Shown one piece after another: positions 54,852 through 62,978 of a stretch of DNA of 64,000 nucleotides. The notes under the pieces are model-generated. The model was given only the letters and a program-made list of their open reading frames with translations, ran no database searches and was not told the origin of the DNA. The DNA comes from Bacillota bacterium (lineage in GTDB: Bacteria > Bacillota > Clostridia > Acetivibrionales > DSM-1351): positions 36,635 to 100,634 of the forward strand of contig JAEXFI010000025.1 of assembly GCA_023400235.1 (NCBI GenBank), read 5' to 3'. Position 1 is the first letter of the stretch; each line of letters opens with the position of its first letter. Both the position numbers and the translations under genes were made by a program.

Positions 54852-55745
54852 CTAGAAAAGACAGGTCTCATGGCTTATCTGCGAATCAACCTTGGGCGCG
54901 GCACTCTTTGCCACTTCCATGTAGGTATCTATGTTCTGAATTATTTCAGCAATACATTTGTTTACCTTTTGCTTCTGTTTGTCCGAGAGCCAGTTGCTCT
55001 CGGGACTTATATCCCATTCCAGAAGGTCATAATCGTATACATTTCTGCCGTAGGTTATCCTCACCTTATCCTGCAATATGTTGTACAGCACTTTTCTTTC
55101 GGGGTTTACCTCCCAATAGAAAGGGGCGATTATACCCCAGGGGACTGTGGAGTTGTTGTAGGTCTGCTCCATCCTGTTGATTCTGAACCTCTCTTCCACA
55201 TCCTTGAATATCATTTCAGAATAAAAATTGATGTCGCCGTCATATTTTTTCACCACATAATACCCCTCATAAATATCAAGGGTTTCAATGGCACCATCTT
55301 CACTTTTTACTGCCTTTCCTTTTTCAATCTTCAGCAAAGCCTTATGCAGCGTGTCTATATGAAAGAAATAAGTCCCCATGTCAACAATTAATATGGAGAT
55401 AAACCTGTCCTTTTTTATTCCCAGGTCAAAGTCATATATATCCCCATGGGTGACTCTTCCCTTTATACCAAAATATAAAAGGATTTCCTTCAATAAAAAA
55501 ATCATCTCCTGACAGTGGAGTCCAAAGCCCTTTTCCAACACCTCCAAGGCTTCCTCCGGGGCGTAGAAAATCCGTTTGTTAAAGAAATTTTTAGTTCCGT
55601 CAAAGAAGACCTTTCTCCGGTACAGGTCAAAAATATATTTTATCTTCTCATCCACGCTTTCAAAGCCGTTGACTTCCTGTTCCGATATTTCAAAAAATTC
55701 AATTATCTTATTAGTAACCATTGCTGTTATCATCTCACTTTGCAA
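54852..55745 (-). CDS. Arylamine N-acetyltransferase / amide synthase (RifF)-like protein
   Basis: This 297-residue protein has the outline of the NAT superfamily: Cys78 in 'G-F-G-L-H-C-Q-E', a later His129-Ile-Asp131 on a beta strand, and a C-terminal 'Y-N-N-S-T-V-P-W' block like the N-x-S-T-x-P of NATs. Cys78 and Asp131 fit the spacing of the NAT triad, but the canonical His (expected near 115) is absent; His129 might replace it. In rifamycin-type clusters a NAT homologue closes the macrolactam from the last ACP, so it is a release candidate here. The start is uncertain: TTG at 55745 touches the previous stop, and ATGs lie at 55733 and 55724. Confidence 0.6.
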   Translation of the reverse strand: MQSEMITAMVTNKIIEFFEISEQEVNGFESVDEKIKYIFDLYRRKVFFDGTKNFFNKRIFYAPEEALEVLEKGFGLHCQEMIFLLKEILLYFGIKGRVTHGDIYDFDLGIKKDRFISILIVDMGTYFFHIDTLHKALLKIEKGKAVKSEDGAIETLDIYEGYYVVKKYDGDINFYSEMIFKDVEERFRINRMEQTYNNSTVPWGIIAPFYWEVNPERKVLYNILQDKVRITYGRNVYDYDLLEWDISPESNWLSDKQKQKVNKCIAEIIQNIDTYMEVAKSAAPKVDSQISHETCLF

Positions 55746-56363
55746 TTATTTGAACCTTATGCAAACAACCCGGGTGTGGGGCACCTTGCCGGCCAGTTTA
55801 TAATTTTTGTTTCTGTTGGGCTGGTATATCCGCAGCTCCTCCAGCTCCTGCACAGACTCCTCCAAAGCACACACTCCCGGCGTTGAAGCAATGATATAGT
55901 CGTAATCTCCGCCGCCCAATTCCAACGTAGCCAGGTCCTCAAAGGTGTATGTGTCATAGATAAACACCGGGTTCTCATAGGTTTGCCTGTATATTCCCGG
56001 GGCTGCCGTATGAGCTGCCAATTCCTCTGTTTTTATTCCCTCCTGCTCGGACGAAGTGCCTTCCCTGCAAAAGTATTTTATATCCAGGGTTGTTATGGCA
56101 AATTTGTGAGGGCTGTTTGCAGAGTGAGGTACGCGGCCTCCGATATCGTAAATAATGTCTTTGCTTACCCGGGTTCCTTCATTATTAGTGAAGAAGGTGA
56201 AATCATTTTCAAAGCTTGTCCCAAACTGGCAGGCCTCATGTGCATGGTTATTAAGTTTCGCCAGGGGAGGCAGCAGAGAAATGATTATTTCGTGGCTGTC
56301 ATGTAAAATGTACATTTGTATAATAGCGTCAATTTCTCGCTTTGCTGATTCTAATAATTTCAT
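55746..56363 (-). CDS. BacB/AerE-like cupin (dihydro-hydroxyphenylpyruvate isomerase-like)
   Basis: The first half (about residues 25-98) aligns with the N-terminal cupin of BacB: 'S-L-L-P-P-L-A-K-L-N-N-H-A-H-E-A' with metal ligands His40, His42 and Gln46, then His80 in V-P-H. BacB isomerises the dihydro-4-hydroxyphenylpyruvate made by BacA during bacilysin synthesis. The second half has beta-type sequence but no second H-x-H set, so unlike bicupin BacB it seems to keep one metal site. Its ATG overlaps the stop of the BacA-like gene by four bases, which supports a linked function. Total length is 205 residues against about 236 for BacB. Confidence 0.7.
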   Translation of the reverse strand: MKLLESAKREIDAIIQMYILHDSHEIIISLLPPLAKLNNHAHEACQFGTSFENDFTFFTNNEGTRVSKDIIYDIGGRVPHSANSPHKFAITTLDIKYFCREGTSSEQEGIKTEELAAHTAAPGIYRQTYENPVFIYDTYTFEDLATLELGGGDYDYIIASTPGVCALEESVQELEELRIYQPNRNKNYKLAGKVPHTRVVCIRFK

Positions 56364-57019
56364 ATGTTTTTTCCTTTAGCCAGATTTTTAAATACAACCC
56401 AGGACATTTCCACTCTATACATCCCGGTTACGTTTGACAGGCCGTACTTGCCTGCACACAGCTCATTGGTCACCGCCAAATCGCACAGGCCGTTTGATAC
56501 ATGCTTTGCCGCACTGTCTGTGGAAGGAACCTGTACAATTTGAGTTTTTTTCGTATCCAATTCCGGAAGCAGTATGTCTATCAGCTTATAAACTGCCGGA
56601 CAGGCTGCTATTTTCAGACTGTGGTTTTGTACTATTTCCGAAGCAGCTCCGTACCTTCCAGGAAGGGAATACACCGAATACATGGGAGTGTCATAAATAA
56701 AGTACAGCACCGGTATCAGGGCATTGTCCCAGTAAAAATCCGTCACACGTTCATAGGCATTGGGAACAAGGGCATATTCCACTTCCCTGTCCAGCAGATT
56801 TTGCTGAACCACCTGAAAGGTATCATAATATACAATATCAATTGACGTATTATTGTCGCCAAGAACCGAGCGCATGTACTCGGCAGCCATACTGCTGGTA
56901 GTTCCTTTTGCCCCCAGGGTTCCCAGCCTTATGGAGGTATTCCTGGTGCTTGAAAGAAATTCCTCCGTTTTGCTTCTGAAGGCTCCTGTCAAGGATTCCA
57001 TAAAATCAAGCTTATTCAT
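56360..57019 (-). CDS. BacA/AerD-like prephenate decarboxylase
   Basis: This 219-residue protein is related to prephenate dehydratase and clearly closest to BacA by motif. Near residue 33 it reads 'T-L-G-A-K-G-T-T-S-S', followed by 'E-Y-A-L-V-P-N-A-Y-E', 'Y-D-T-P-M-Y', 'T-D-S-A-A-K-H-V' and 'A-V-T-N-E-L-C-A-G-K-Y-G-L', and ends 'E-M-S-W'. BacA decarboxylates prephenate without aromatisation to dihydro-4-hydroxyphenylpyruvate, the precursor of anticapsin, the Choi moiety and dihydro- or tetrahydro-aromatic amino acids. The cluster encodes its own chorismate mutase-DAHP synthase and a BacB-like cupin. No BacG-like reductase or dedicated aminotransferase is seen in the operon. Confidence 0.85.
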   Translation of the reverse strand: MNKLDFMESLTGAFRSKTEEFLSSTRNTSIRLGTLGAKGTTSSMAAEYMRSVLGDNNTSIDIVYYDTFQVVQQNLLDREVEYALVPNAYERVTDFYWDNALIPVLYFIYDTPMYSVYSLPGRYGAASEIVQNHSLKIAACPAVYKLIDILLPELDTKKTQIVQVPSTDSAAKHVSNGLCDLAVTNELCAGKYGLSNVTGMYRVEMSWVVFKNLAKGKNI

Positions 57020-57021
57020 AC

Positions 57022-58419
57022 TTATATCATCCTTTTTTTACCCATCTCAATTGCCAATAGTTTCTCTGCGTCCATAACGATGCGTTTATCCTGAACCCTG
57101 GCCGCCTTCCAGCCAATGTTTGCCCCCAGAGTAGTCTCACTGCCCAGCTGGCTGACAGCTATTTCACTGTTCACACCCACATATTCCTTTATGTTTCCGA
57201 GTATCCTGTTTTCAGCATCCCTGCTTAAAATTTCCGGTCTCTCCAGATCAAGTTCAATTCTGAGAAAATCCCTGTCCTCCACAGTATCAATGGTAAGACT
57301 GTAGCCAAAGCAGCTTTCCAGTTCCTTAACTATTAGCTCCTCGATTTCGAAAGCAGTTACCTCCCTGTTATTAAGAGTCAATATGTCCTTCACTCTTCCA
57401 AGAGGTTCCACCACGTATGACGGGAAGGTGCAGTCATCATTTTTTTCAACTCTCACATAATCACCCGTCTTAAATCTGATGAGGGGCTTTGCTCCCTTTT
57501 CCAGCATGGTTATGACCAGTTCTCCCATACCGGTTTCACCTATGTATTCTCCTGTCTTGCAGTCCACCACCTCATATATGTAGTCCAGGGGCAGCAGGTG
57601 CAGATGGTCGTTCTTGCAGGCCGTTGATATGGAGAATAGCTCTTGAGAGCCATAGGGATGGTTTATGGCTTTAGCTCCCCATATCCTGCTGATGTTCCTG
57701 GCCATTTCATTTGAGCAAAGCTCACCGGTGAGGAATATTCTCTCCAGTGAAAAATCCTTTTTAATATCGAAGCCATATGTCTTGCAGGCTTTGGCAAGCA
57801 TCATGCAAACTGTTGGCGTACCACAGAAAATGGTCATTTTCAAATCCCTCATTACTTCAAGGGCCTTATTGAAATTCAGCCTGTGGGCGAAGGGATTTAT
57901 TTTGGCTACACAGTGTCCAAGATTGTTGAATACATCCGAAAAGGTGTCAACTACTCCATAGAGCTCAGTGGGCCCGGAAATCCCCACCACATGCTTTTTC
58001 TCGGTACCAAGGATGTATTTCCAGCCATAGGTCCAGTTGAGATTTACAAAAATCTTGTCTATGGGACTTCTTGGGCAGGGTACTGCCTTGCCGGTGGTGC
58101 CGGAGGTTTCACAGTACACGAATGCCTCCTTATAATCTATACAGAGCATGTTTTCCAACTGCTCCTGCAAATGCCTTTTTTCCGTGAAGGGCAGCTTCTG
58201 CAAATCCGATAGCTGAACTTCCGCATCTTTGTATTCAGCCAGGGTCTCTGAATAGTATTTTGAATTTCCTATTACGTACTGAAGTACCTCGTTGAGTTTT
58301 TTTTGCTGTATCTGGCGTATTTCTTCATAGCTCAGCCACACCTTGAAAAAATCACTTACTTCCCGGTTTTTTTTCTCAAAATATTCGCCGTATTTATCCT
58401 TGTTCAATGTCAGCCACAT
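57022..58419 (-). CDS. Phenylacetate-CoA ligase (PaaK)-family adenylate-forming enzyme
   Basis: This 465-residue ANL-superfamily ligase of the PaaK/coenzyme F390 synthetase type has the P-loop 'E-T-S-G-T-T-G-K' at 104-111, 'N-H-P-Y-G-S-Q-E' in the middle and 'R-F-K-T-G-D-Y-V-R' plus 'G-R-V-K-D-I-L' towards the end. It would activate an aryl, dihydroaryl or other carboxylic acid as adenylate and pass it to CoA or to a carrier protein. Likely clients are the product of the BacA/BacB branch or the carrier without its own A domain in the NRPS. The ATG at 58419 follows AGAGGTGACAG and is preferred to a GTG 18 bases upstream. Confidence 0.8.
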   Translation of the reverse strand: MWLTLNKDKYGEYFEKKNREVSDFFKVWLSYEEIRQIQQKKLNEVLQYVIGNSKYYSETLAEYKDAEVQLSDLQKLPFTEKRHLQEQLENMLCIDYKEAFVYCETSGTTGKAVPCPRSPIDKIFVNLNWTYGWKYILGTEKKHVVGISGPTELYGVVDTFSDVFNNLGHCVAKINPFAHRLNFNKALEVMRDLKMTIFCGTPTVCMMLAKACKTYGFDIKKDFSLERIFLTGELCSNEMARNISRIWGAKAINHPYGSQELFSISTACKNDHLHLLPLDYIYEVVDCKTGEYIGETGMGELVITMLEKGAKPLIRFKTGDYVRVEKNDDCTFPSYVVEPLGRVKDILTLNNREVTAFEIEELIVKELESCFGYSLTIDTVEDRDFLRIELDLERPEILSRDAENRILGNIKEYVGVNSEIAVSQLGSETTLGANIGWKAARVQDKRIVMDAEKLLAIEMGKKRMI

Positions 58420-58453
58420 AGCCCTGTCACCTCTCAAACTTTTTATTTTATAT

Positions 58454-59938
58454 TCAACTGTTTTTTGTCAAAGGCAGGTAACTCTGCAAAACGGAATTGA
58501 GTTCCTCGTCAGTATAGTGCCTTATATCTATTGTAATGGCATCCACCTTGTTAACATCCTTTTCAGTGGCCTCATAATTTGTTTTTGAATATATGACATT
58601 TCCGTAGGAATGCATGACACTTATCCTGTCATAGGTCACATCCTTGATTTTCTCCAATTGCTTTTCCTGGAATATCCACCTGTGGGAATAGCGAAGCTTG
58701 GTTATCTTGTCACAAACTCCAAAGCAATCCTTTCCAACTTCCTTCCCATAGTATCTTGCACCGTGGCAAGCCCTTCCATAGGTAAACGGAATCATGTCAA
58801 CCATGGCATTTACATTAAAGCCGTGTTCCCAGAAACCATAGAAGGAGGAAACAGCAAAGGGCATCATACAGGTCTCTACCTCACCGATTCCGAATTCCTC
58901 TATTACGCTTAAATTACCCGGAGTGTCAAATACCGTTATTTCCTCTGAATTTTTCAGAAAATCGCCTTCTGCCTCCAGCAGGTAATCAAACCAGGGACAT
59001 TCTTCATATATATAGGAAAGTACATGTCCCAGGGCCACATTCTTCATATTGTAGCCGGAGTTTTTCAAATGATTGAGTATTCCATAGTCATTTATAACCA
59101 ATTTAAGGTCGGGATACTTTTTAGTCACCGTGTTTACATATTCCAGAACCATATCCCAATGCTTCTGAAATACCACAGGAGTTACCAGCTTCAGTCCTTT
59201 TCCCGCTTTTTTTACAGCAGTACAGACAGTATCCAGATCCTCCAGGGCAGGCAGGCAATATGGGCAGGAATCACTTCCGATACTGACAACCGAACAATTG
59301 GTGTCCAGCACCTTATCCAGAAAGCTGATATTTGGTATCCTTATCTCAAGCTTTGTATCCTTGTTTGCATGTTCATACCATACCCTTGCTTCCTCCTGAA
59401 TTTTAGAAGGCGCAGCAACGGCAGTACGGGCTTCAATAATACCTTTGAGAACCACCGCCGCTTCACGCTTCTGACCGGTCTTAAACAAGGCCTTTGCCAA
59501 TTCCAGGGCGCACAGGGGTTCTTCACTGCTCTCCGCCACCATTTTCAGCAATTCCACACCTTTGTTCCTGTCTATATCCCCATGTGCAATCTTATGTATA
59601 TCACGATGCCACAGGCCATGAACGAACAGCACCTTGTTAGTCATTCCAAACTTGCCTGTCATGTATTTTATGTGTTCAATTGCCTTTTCAGCGGGAACTT
59701 TACCGTCAAGACCTCCCATATCGTCCGCATTTTTTATCAGCGCAAGCACATACAAAGTGGAAAGGTACTCGCTTTCTTTTATGGTTTCCAGCATGCCTTC
59801 CAGCTTTCCCACCTGCTGTGTCAATTTATTGAGAGAACTGCACATGCTGTCTAATTCCAGAAGATATTCATATATGTCCATTTGCTTTTCACTTAAAAAG
59901 ATTTCAGATAATTCCTTAGTAGCTATAACTGGTAACAT
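58454..59938 (-). CDS. U32-family (UbiV-like) protein with N-terminal helical domain
   Basis: This is a 494-residue protein. The first ~215 residues are helical and repeat-like, possibly TPR-type. The remainder resembles the UbiV/YhbV branch of family U32: 'L-V-I-N-D-Y-G-I-L-N-H-L', then 'P-F-T-Y-G-R-A-C-H-G-A-R-Y' with 'K-D-C-F-G-V-C', cysteines placed like the iron-sulfur ligands of UbiV. It also has an extra C-P-Y-C near residue 230. UbiU/UbiV work as a heterodimer in oxygen-independent hydroxylation. The next upstream gene is a UbiU/YhbU-like partner, so the two probably form a complex. The helical fusion is unusual. The ribosome binding site is weak. Confidence 0.65.
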   Translation of the reverse strand: MLPVIATKELSEIFLSEKQMDIYEYLLELDSMCSSLNKLTQQVGKLEGMLETIKESEYLSTLYVLALIKNADDMGGLDGKVPAEKAIEHIKYMTGKFGMTNKVLFVHGLWHRDIHKIAHGDIDRNKGVELLKMVAESSEEPLCALELAKALFKTGQKREAAVVLKGIIEARTAVAAPSKIQEEARVWYEHANKDTKLEIRIPNISFLDKVLDTNCSVVSIGSDSCPYCLPALEDLDTVCTAVKKAGKGLKLVTPVVFQKHWDMVLEYVNTVTKKYPDLKLVINDYGILNHLKNSGYNMKNVALGHVLSYIYEECPWFDYLLEAEGDFLKNSEEITVFDTPGNLSVIEEFGIGEVETCMMPFAVSSFYGFWEHGFNVNAMVDMIPFTYGRACHGARYYGKEVGKDCFGVCDKITKLRYSHRWIFQEKQLEKIKDVTYDRISVMHSYGNVIYSKTNYEATEKDVNKVDAITIDIRHYTDEELNSVLQSYLPLTKNS

Positions 59939-59964
59939 TTCAACACCACATCCTTTATCTATTT

Positions 59965-60921
59965 TTATATGTATGACCTGGTTATCAGGGTCTCATTAAA
60001 TCTGCACCTGTCTCTGTCGCAGAAGGTAGGCTTCCAATAGCCCTCCCACATTACCTTGTTCTTCTCTCTGAAGGTTTCCTTGGCATCCTCCACCGATCTG
60101 TTTTCGTTAACTGCATCTATTACCGTTCTATAGAATTCAACAATTTTTGACAGTCCCATAGGATTGTTGCTTTCACGTCCGGTAATCTTTACGGCGGTAA
60201 CCCCCATTTCCATAAGCCTGTCTATGTGGCAGATGCTGCAATCGGCAGCGGCATCCAGATACGCACAGGAGCCATTGAAGCTGTCGTCATAACCAGTAAC
60301 CTCAAAGCCTCCTCTGCACCCTGATGACAGGTCTATTTCCAGAGGGTCATGGTTCATGGTGCACCTGCCGCATATATTTCCTCCGCCTATATGGCAGAAT
60401 ATTTCTATCTCTATATCCTTCTGCTTGCAGAACTCCTCTATTTCAGGCAGCATAATGTTTTGAGGCAGTACTACCCTTTTGACGCCGTATTTTTTGTACA
60501 GGTCCAAATGTCCCACATTTGGGGTTACGGTATTTACACCTACAATAATGGGCAAATCGCTGTAGGCCTCTCTCACAAGCTTCACCAGACCTATGTTTGA
60601 AACGATTACCCCATCAATTCCTGCTGCTATACAGGTATCAATATATTTAAAGTATCCGTCCCGCAGCGTAGGTATCAGTATGTTTGCGTTTGCTGTCAGA
60701 TACACCTGAACTCCATGCTCATGTGCGTAGTCAATAATTGCCTTGAATTCCTCAATAGTCTGCACCTGGGTTTTGACTTCCCCTGTCGCTATACGCCACC
60801 TGGCATTATAGGTAAGCAAATTAAACTCCTTTGTATCATAGCCCAGATACAATTCATTAGCTCCCGCCGCAATCTGCAATTTAGCGGTTTCCAGAGATAC
60901 ACACGGTATCATTATTTTCAT
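59965..60921 (-). CDS. U32-family peptidase-like (UbiU/YhbU-like) Fe-S protein
   Basis: This protein of about 318 residues has a TIM-barrel-like U32 domain: 'A-G-A-N-E-L-Y-L-G' early, then the family signature region 'F-C-H-I-G-G-G-N-I-C-G-R-C' followed by 'S-S-G-C-R-G-G-F' and later C-x2-C pairs, giving a plausible [4Fe-4S] ligand set. U32 proteins such as UbiU/UbiV, RlhA and TrhP act in oxygen-independent hydroxylations rather than as proteases. It is encoded next to a UbiV-like partner. The substrate could be the dihydro-aromatic unit, an amino acid on a carrier, or the finished peptide. The ATG at 60921 follows GGGAGG. Confidence 0.8.
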   Translation of the reverse strand: MKIMIPCVSLETAKLQIAAGANELYLGYDTKEFNLLTYNARWRIATGEVKTQVQTIEEFKAIIDYAHEHGVQVYLTANANILIPTLRDGYFKYIDTCIAAGIDGVIVSNIGLVKLVREAYSDLPIIVGVNTVTPNVGHLDLYKKYGVKRVVLPQNIMLPEIEEFCKQKDIEIEIFCHIGGGNICGRCTMNHDPLEIDLSSGCRGGFEVTGYDDSFNGSCAYLDAAADCSICHIDRLMEMGVTAVKITGRESNNPMGLSKIVEFYRTVIDAVNENRSVEDAKETFREKNKVMWEGYWKPTFCDRDRCRFNETLITRSYI

Positions 60922-60978
60922 ATAAAAACCTCCCACTTGTTATTTCAACTTTAATAGTTCGTTTACTTAAAACTTTTG

Positions 60979-61272
60979 TTAAATTTCATAGGGCTTGATC
61001 AGATTGAACAGCGACTGCTTTCCAATACCGAACAGCAGCTTAAATATATTACCAGAAATATCCACACTCCCCTTCCTGGCCTCCAGGTATAATGCCCGGA
61101 TTCTGCCCTGTACCTCCTCTTCCAGCATGTACATGTCAATATAAGGCAGGGAATTGATAAAATTGCTGTTTTCCATCCGGCCGTTCAGGTAATTAACACA
61201 ATCCTCCGCTTCATTTTCCGGCATGCCTATTTCCACAAGAAGATTTTTTACTTTCACATCATAAGCTTCCAT
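60979..61272 (-). CDS. Small helical protein of unknown function (97 aa)
   Basis: The 97-residue product looks helical, with an acidic start and a C-terminal hydrophobic stretch 'I-F-K-L-L-F-G-I-G-K'. I recognise no family; it lacks the D-S-L motif of a carrier protein. It has a good ribosome binding site (AGAGGGGAG) and lies between the hydrolases and the U32 pair within the operon. A partner or adaptor role is possible but unsupported. Confidence 0.7.
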   Translation of the reverse strand: MEAYDVKVKNLLVEIGMPENEAEDCVNYLNGRMENSNFINSLPYIDMYMLEEEVQGRIRALYLEARKGSVDISGNIFKLLFGIGKQSLFNLIKPYEI

Positions 61273-61325
61273 ATGAGTCTCCCCTCTTTTCTACTAAGTC
61301 GCTTCTATATATAATAAGGAAAGAA

Positions 61326-62126
61326 TTACTCTTCATACTGCTGTGCTATATCATCTATCAGCTTAACCAGCTCACTGGATTTTTCAAAAATAGGATCATG
61401 TCCGCAGCGGCTGATAACATGAAAGGATTGGGCCTTAATTATTGCTGAATACTCCTCAACAAAATTGCAGGGAATTATCATATCATTTTCACATGCTATA
61501 ACATGTACAGGACACGGGTATTTTTCCACCTTGGCCCCTTCATTCTCATAGTAGACTCCGGGAGAGTTCAGTATGGCCTTCAAGCCCTCGGGCTTATTGT
61601 CATAATTCCTGTGGAAGCCATTAACCAGGACATTGGTCACGCTGGGATTCTTTGATACATACTCCGGCGAAAAAATTCTTAAGCAAAGCATTTTGGCAAA
61701 GACGTCCATTCCGCTTCCCTCAAGTACAGCATTCCAATTTTTTATAAGTTCGATATAATAATCCTTCAGCAAAACCGGATTAATACCCCCGATAATCAAG
61801 GCCTTAAACTTAACCTCCAGATCCAGGCACAGGATTCTAATGATATTTGCGCCGTAAGAATAACCATATGCAAGCATGTCCTCTGTATTCTCACCCAATT
61901 CCTCCAGAAACTCCTTTAAGAACATGGCATAATGGGTAAGGCTGTTGAAATCACTTCTTTCGGGCGAACTTCCCTGGTTTGGAAATTCAAAATATATGAG
62001 CCTGTAATACCTGGATAAATCCACAGTAATCTTCTCCCAGGTCTCAATGCGCTGGAAGTGCATATTAACCAATACCAGGGTCTGTCCTTCGCCGGTTATC
62101 TTGTACCTGACACTACTTAAATCCAT
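61326..62126 (-). CDS. Alpha/beta hydrolase, third of three paralogues
   Basis: This is a 266-residue alpha/beta hydrolase with the nucleophile Ser90 in G-Y-S-Y-G, a likely acid in 'E-N-D-M-I-I-P' and the base in 'R-C-G-H-D-P'. It shares the 'F-P-N-Q-G-S-S-P' segment and overall layout with the two genes upstream. Because the assembly line has no thioesterase domain, such enzymes may cut the product free, proofread stalled carriers or cyclise it. Sequence alone does not tell them apart. AAGGTGGAAAG precedes the ATG. Confidence 0.85.
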   Translation of the reverse strand: MDLSSVRYKITGEGQTLVLVNMHFQRIETWEKITVDLSRYYRLIYFEFPNQGSSPERSDFNSLTHYAMFLKEFLEELGENTEDMLAYGYSYGANIIRILCLDLEVKFKALIIGGINPVLLKDYYIELIKNWNAVLEGSGMDVFAKMLCLRIFSPEYVSKNPSVTNVLVNGFHRNYDNKPEGLKAILNSPGVYYENEGAKVEKYPCPVHVIACENDMIIPCNFVEEYSAIIKAQSFHVISRCGHDPIFEKSSELVKLIDDIAQQYEE

Positions 62127-62144
62127 ACTCTTTCCACCTTATAA

Positions 62145-62945
62145 TCAATTATCGTATTTTTGCAGAATGCCATGTAAAATGCTCATAAATTCAAAGTTGT
62201 TTTCCACGGTGAAGGCATGCCCTGCATCTATTTCATAGAAACCGGCATTGATGATTTCCGCATAATGCTTTGCCAGGGAGTGGTCCACGTAATGATCCTG
62301 CGTCCCTGCTATGACATATGTATCACAGGGATACTTTTCCTCCAGGCCGTACATATTTGGATAAAAGCTTTCGGAGGCCTTTATGAGTGCAATAAGGGCT
62401 TCCGGCCTGTGCTCGTAATTTTCCCTGAGCTTTCTGGCAGATATCTCGATTATCCCATCCCGCTCACCGATAAAGGTATCCGAGAAAACAGAAGAGTAGT
62501 ACTCCCTTGCGAATTTTTCAATCCTTTTGCTCTCTATGAGGGAATATATCTCCCTGTATTCGGAATAAACACCGGCCGCTTTCCTGTAAATAGGATTTAC
62601 ACCGCCTATTATTATTGCCTTGAATCTTACCTGCATCTTTAAGGACAGCATTCTTATGATATTGGCTCCAAAGGATAATCCGAAAACTATCAATTGGTCT
62701 GCCCGAATACCAATATGGTCAATAAATTCTAAAAAATATTCACAATAGTCCATCATGGATACATAGCTGCCGTATGTAGGAGATGAGCCCTGGTTTGGAA
62801 ACTCCAGAGCTATGACCTTGTACCATCTTTGCAAGTCCTCTATGATATCCTCCCAGGTGCTTATGGGCATAAACTGGCCATTCAGCAGAAATACCGGCTG
62901 GCCTTCACCCGCAATTATGTAGTTGGGCTTATCCAGTACCACCAT
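62145..62945 (-). CDS. Alpha/beta hydrolase, second of three paralogues
   Basis: The protein has about 266 residues from the ATG at 62945, which follows AAGAGGA and aligns with the starts of the two paralogues; a TTG further upstream is rejected. The nucleophile Ser91 is in G-L-S-F-G, the acid in 'G-T-Q-D-H-Y' and the base in 'D-A-G-H-A-F'. It shares 'E-F-P-N-Q-G-S-S-P' and 'S-F-G-A-N-I-I-R-M-L' with its neighbours. Complete triads in all three copies suggest that each is an active enzyme with its own substrate or step rather than a decayed duplicate. Confidence 0.85.
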   Translation of the reverse strand: MVVLDKPNYIIAGEGQPVFLLNGQFMPISTWEDIIEDLQRWYKVIALEFPNQGSSPTYGSYVSMMDYCEYFLEFIDHIGIRADQLIVFGLSFGANIIRMLSLKMQVRFKAIIIGGVNPIYRKAAGVYSEYREIYSLIESKRIEKFAREYYSSVFSDTFIGERDGIIEISARKLRENYEHRPEALIALIKASESFYPNMYGLEEKYPCDTYVIAGTQDHYVDHSLAKHYAEIINAGFYEIDAGHAFTVENNFEFMSILHGILQKYDN

Positions 62946-62978
62946 AACTTTAATCCTCTTTTTATAAAACAAGTGCTG

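Noticed and set aside
56360..57019. Call as ordinary prephenate dehydratase (PheA)
   Set aside because: It lacks an ACT domain and keeps the BacA-type segments D-T-P-M-Y and T-N-E-L, and it overlaps a BacB-like cupin gene.
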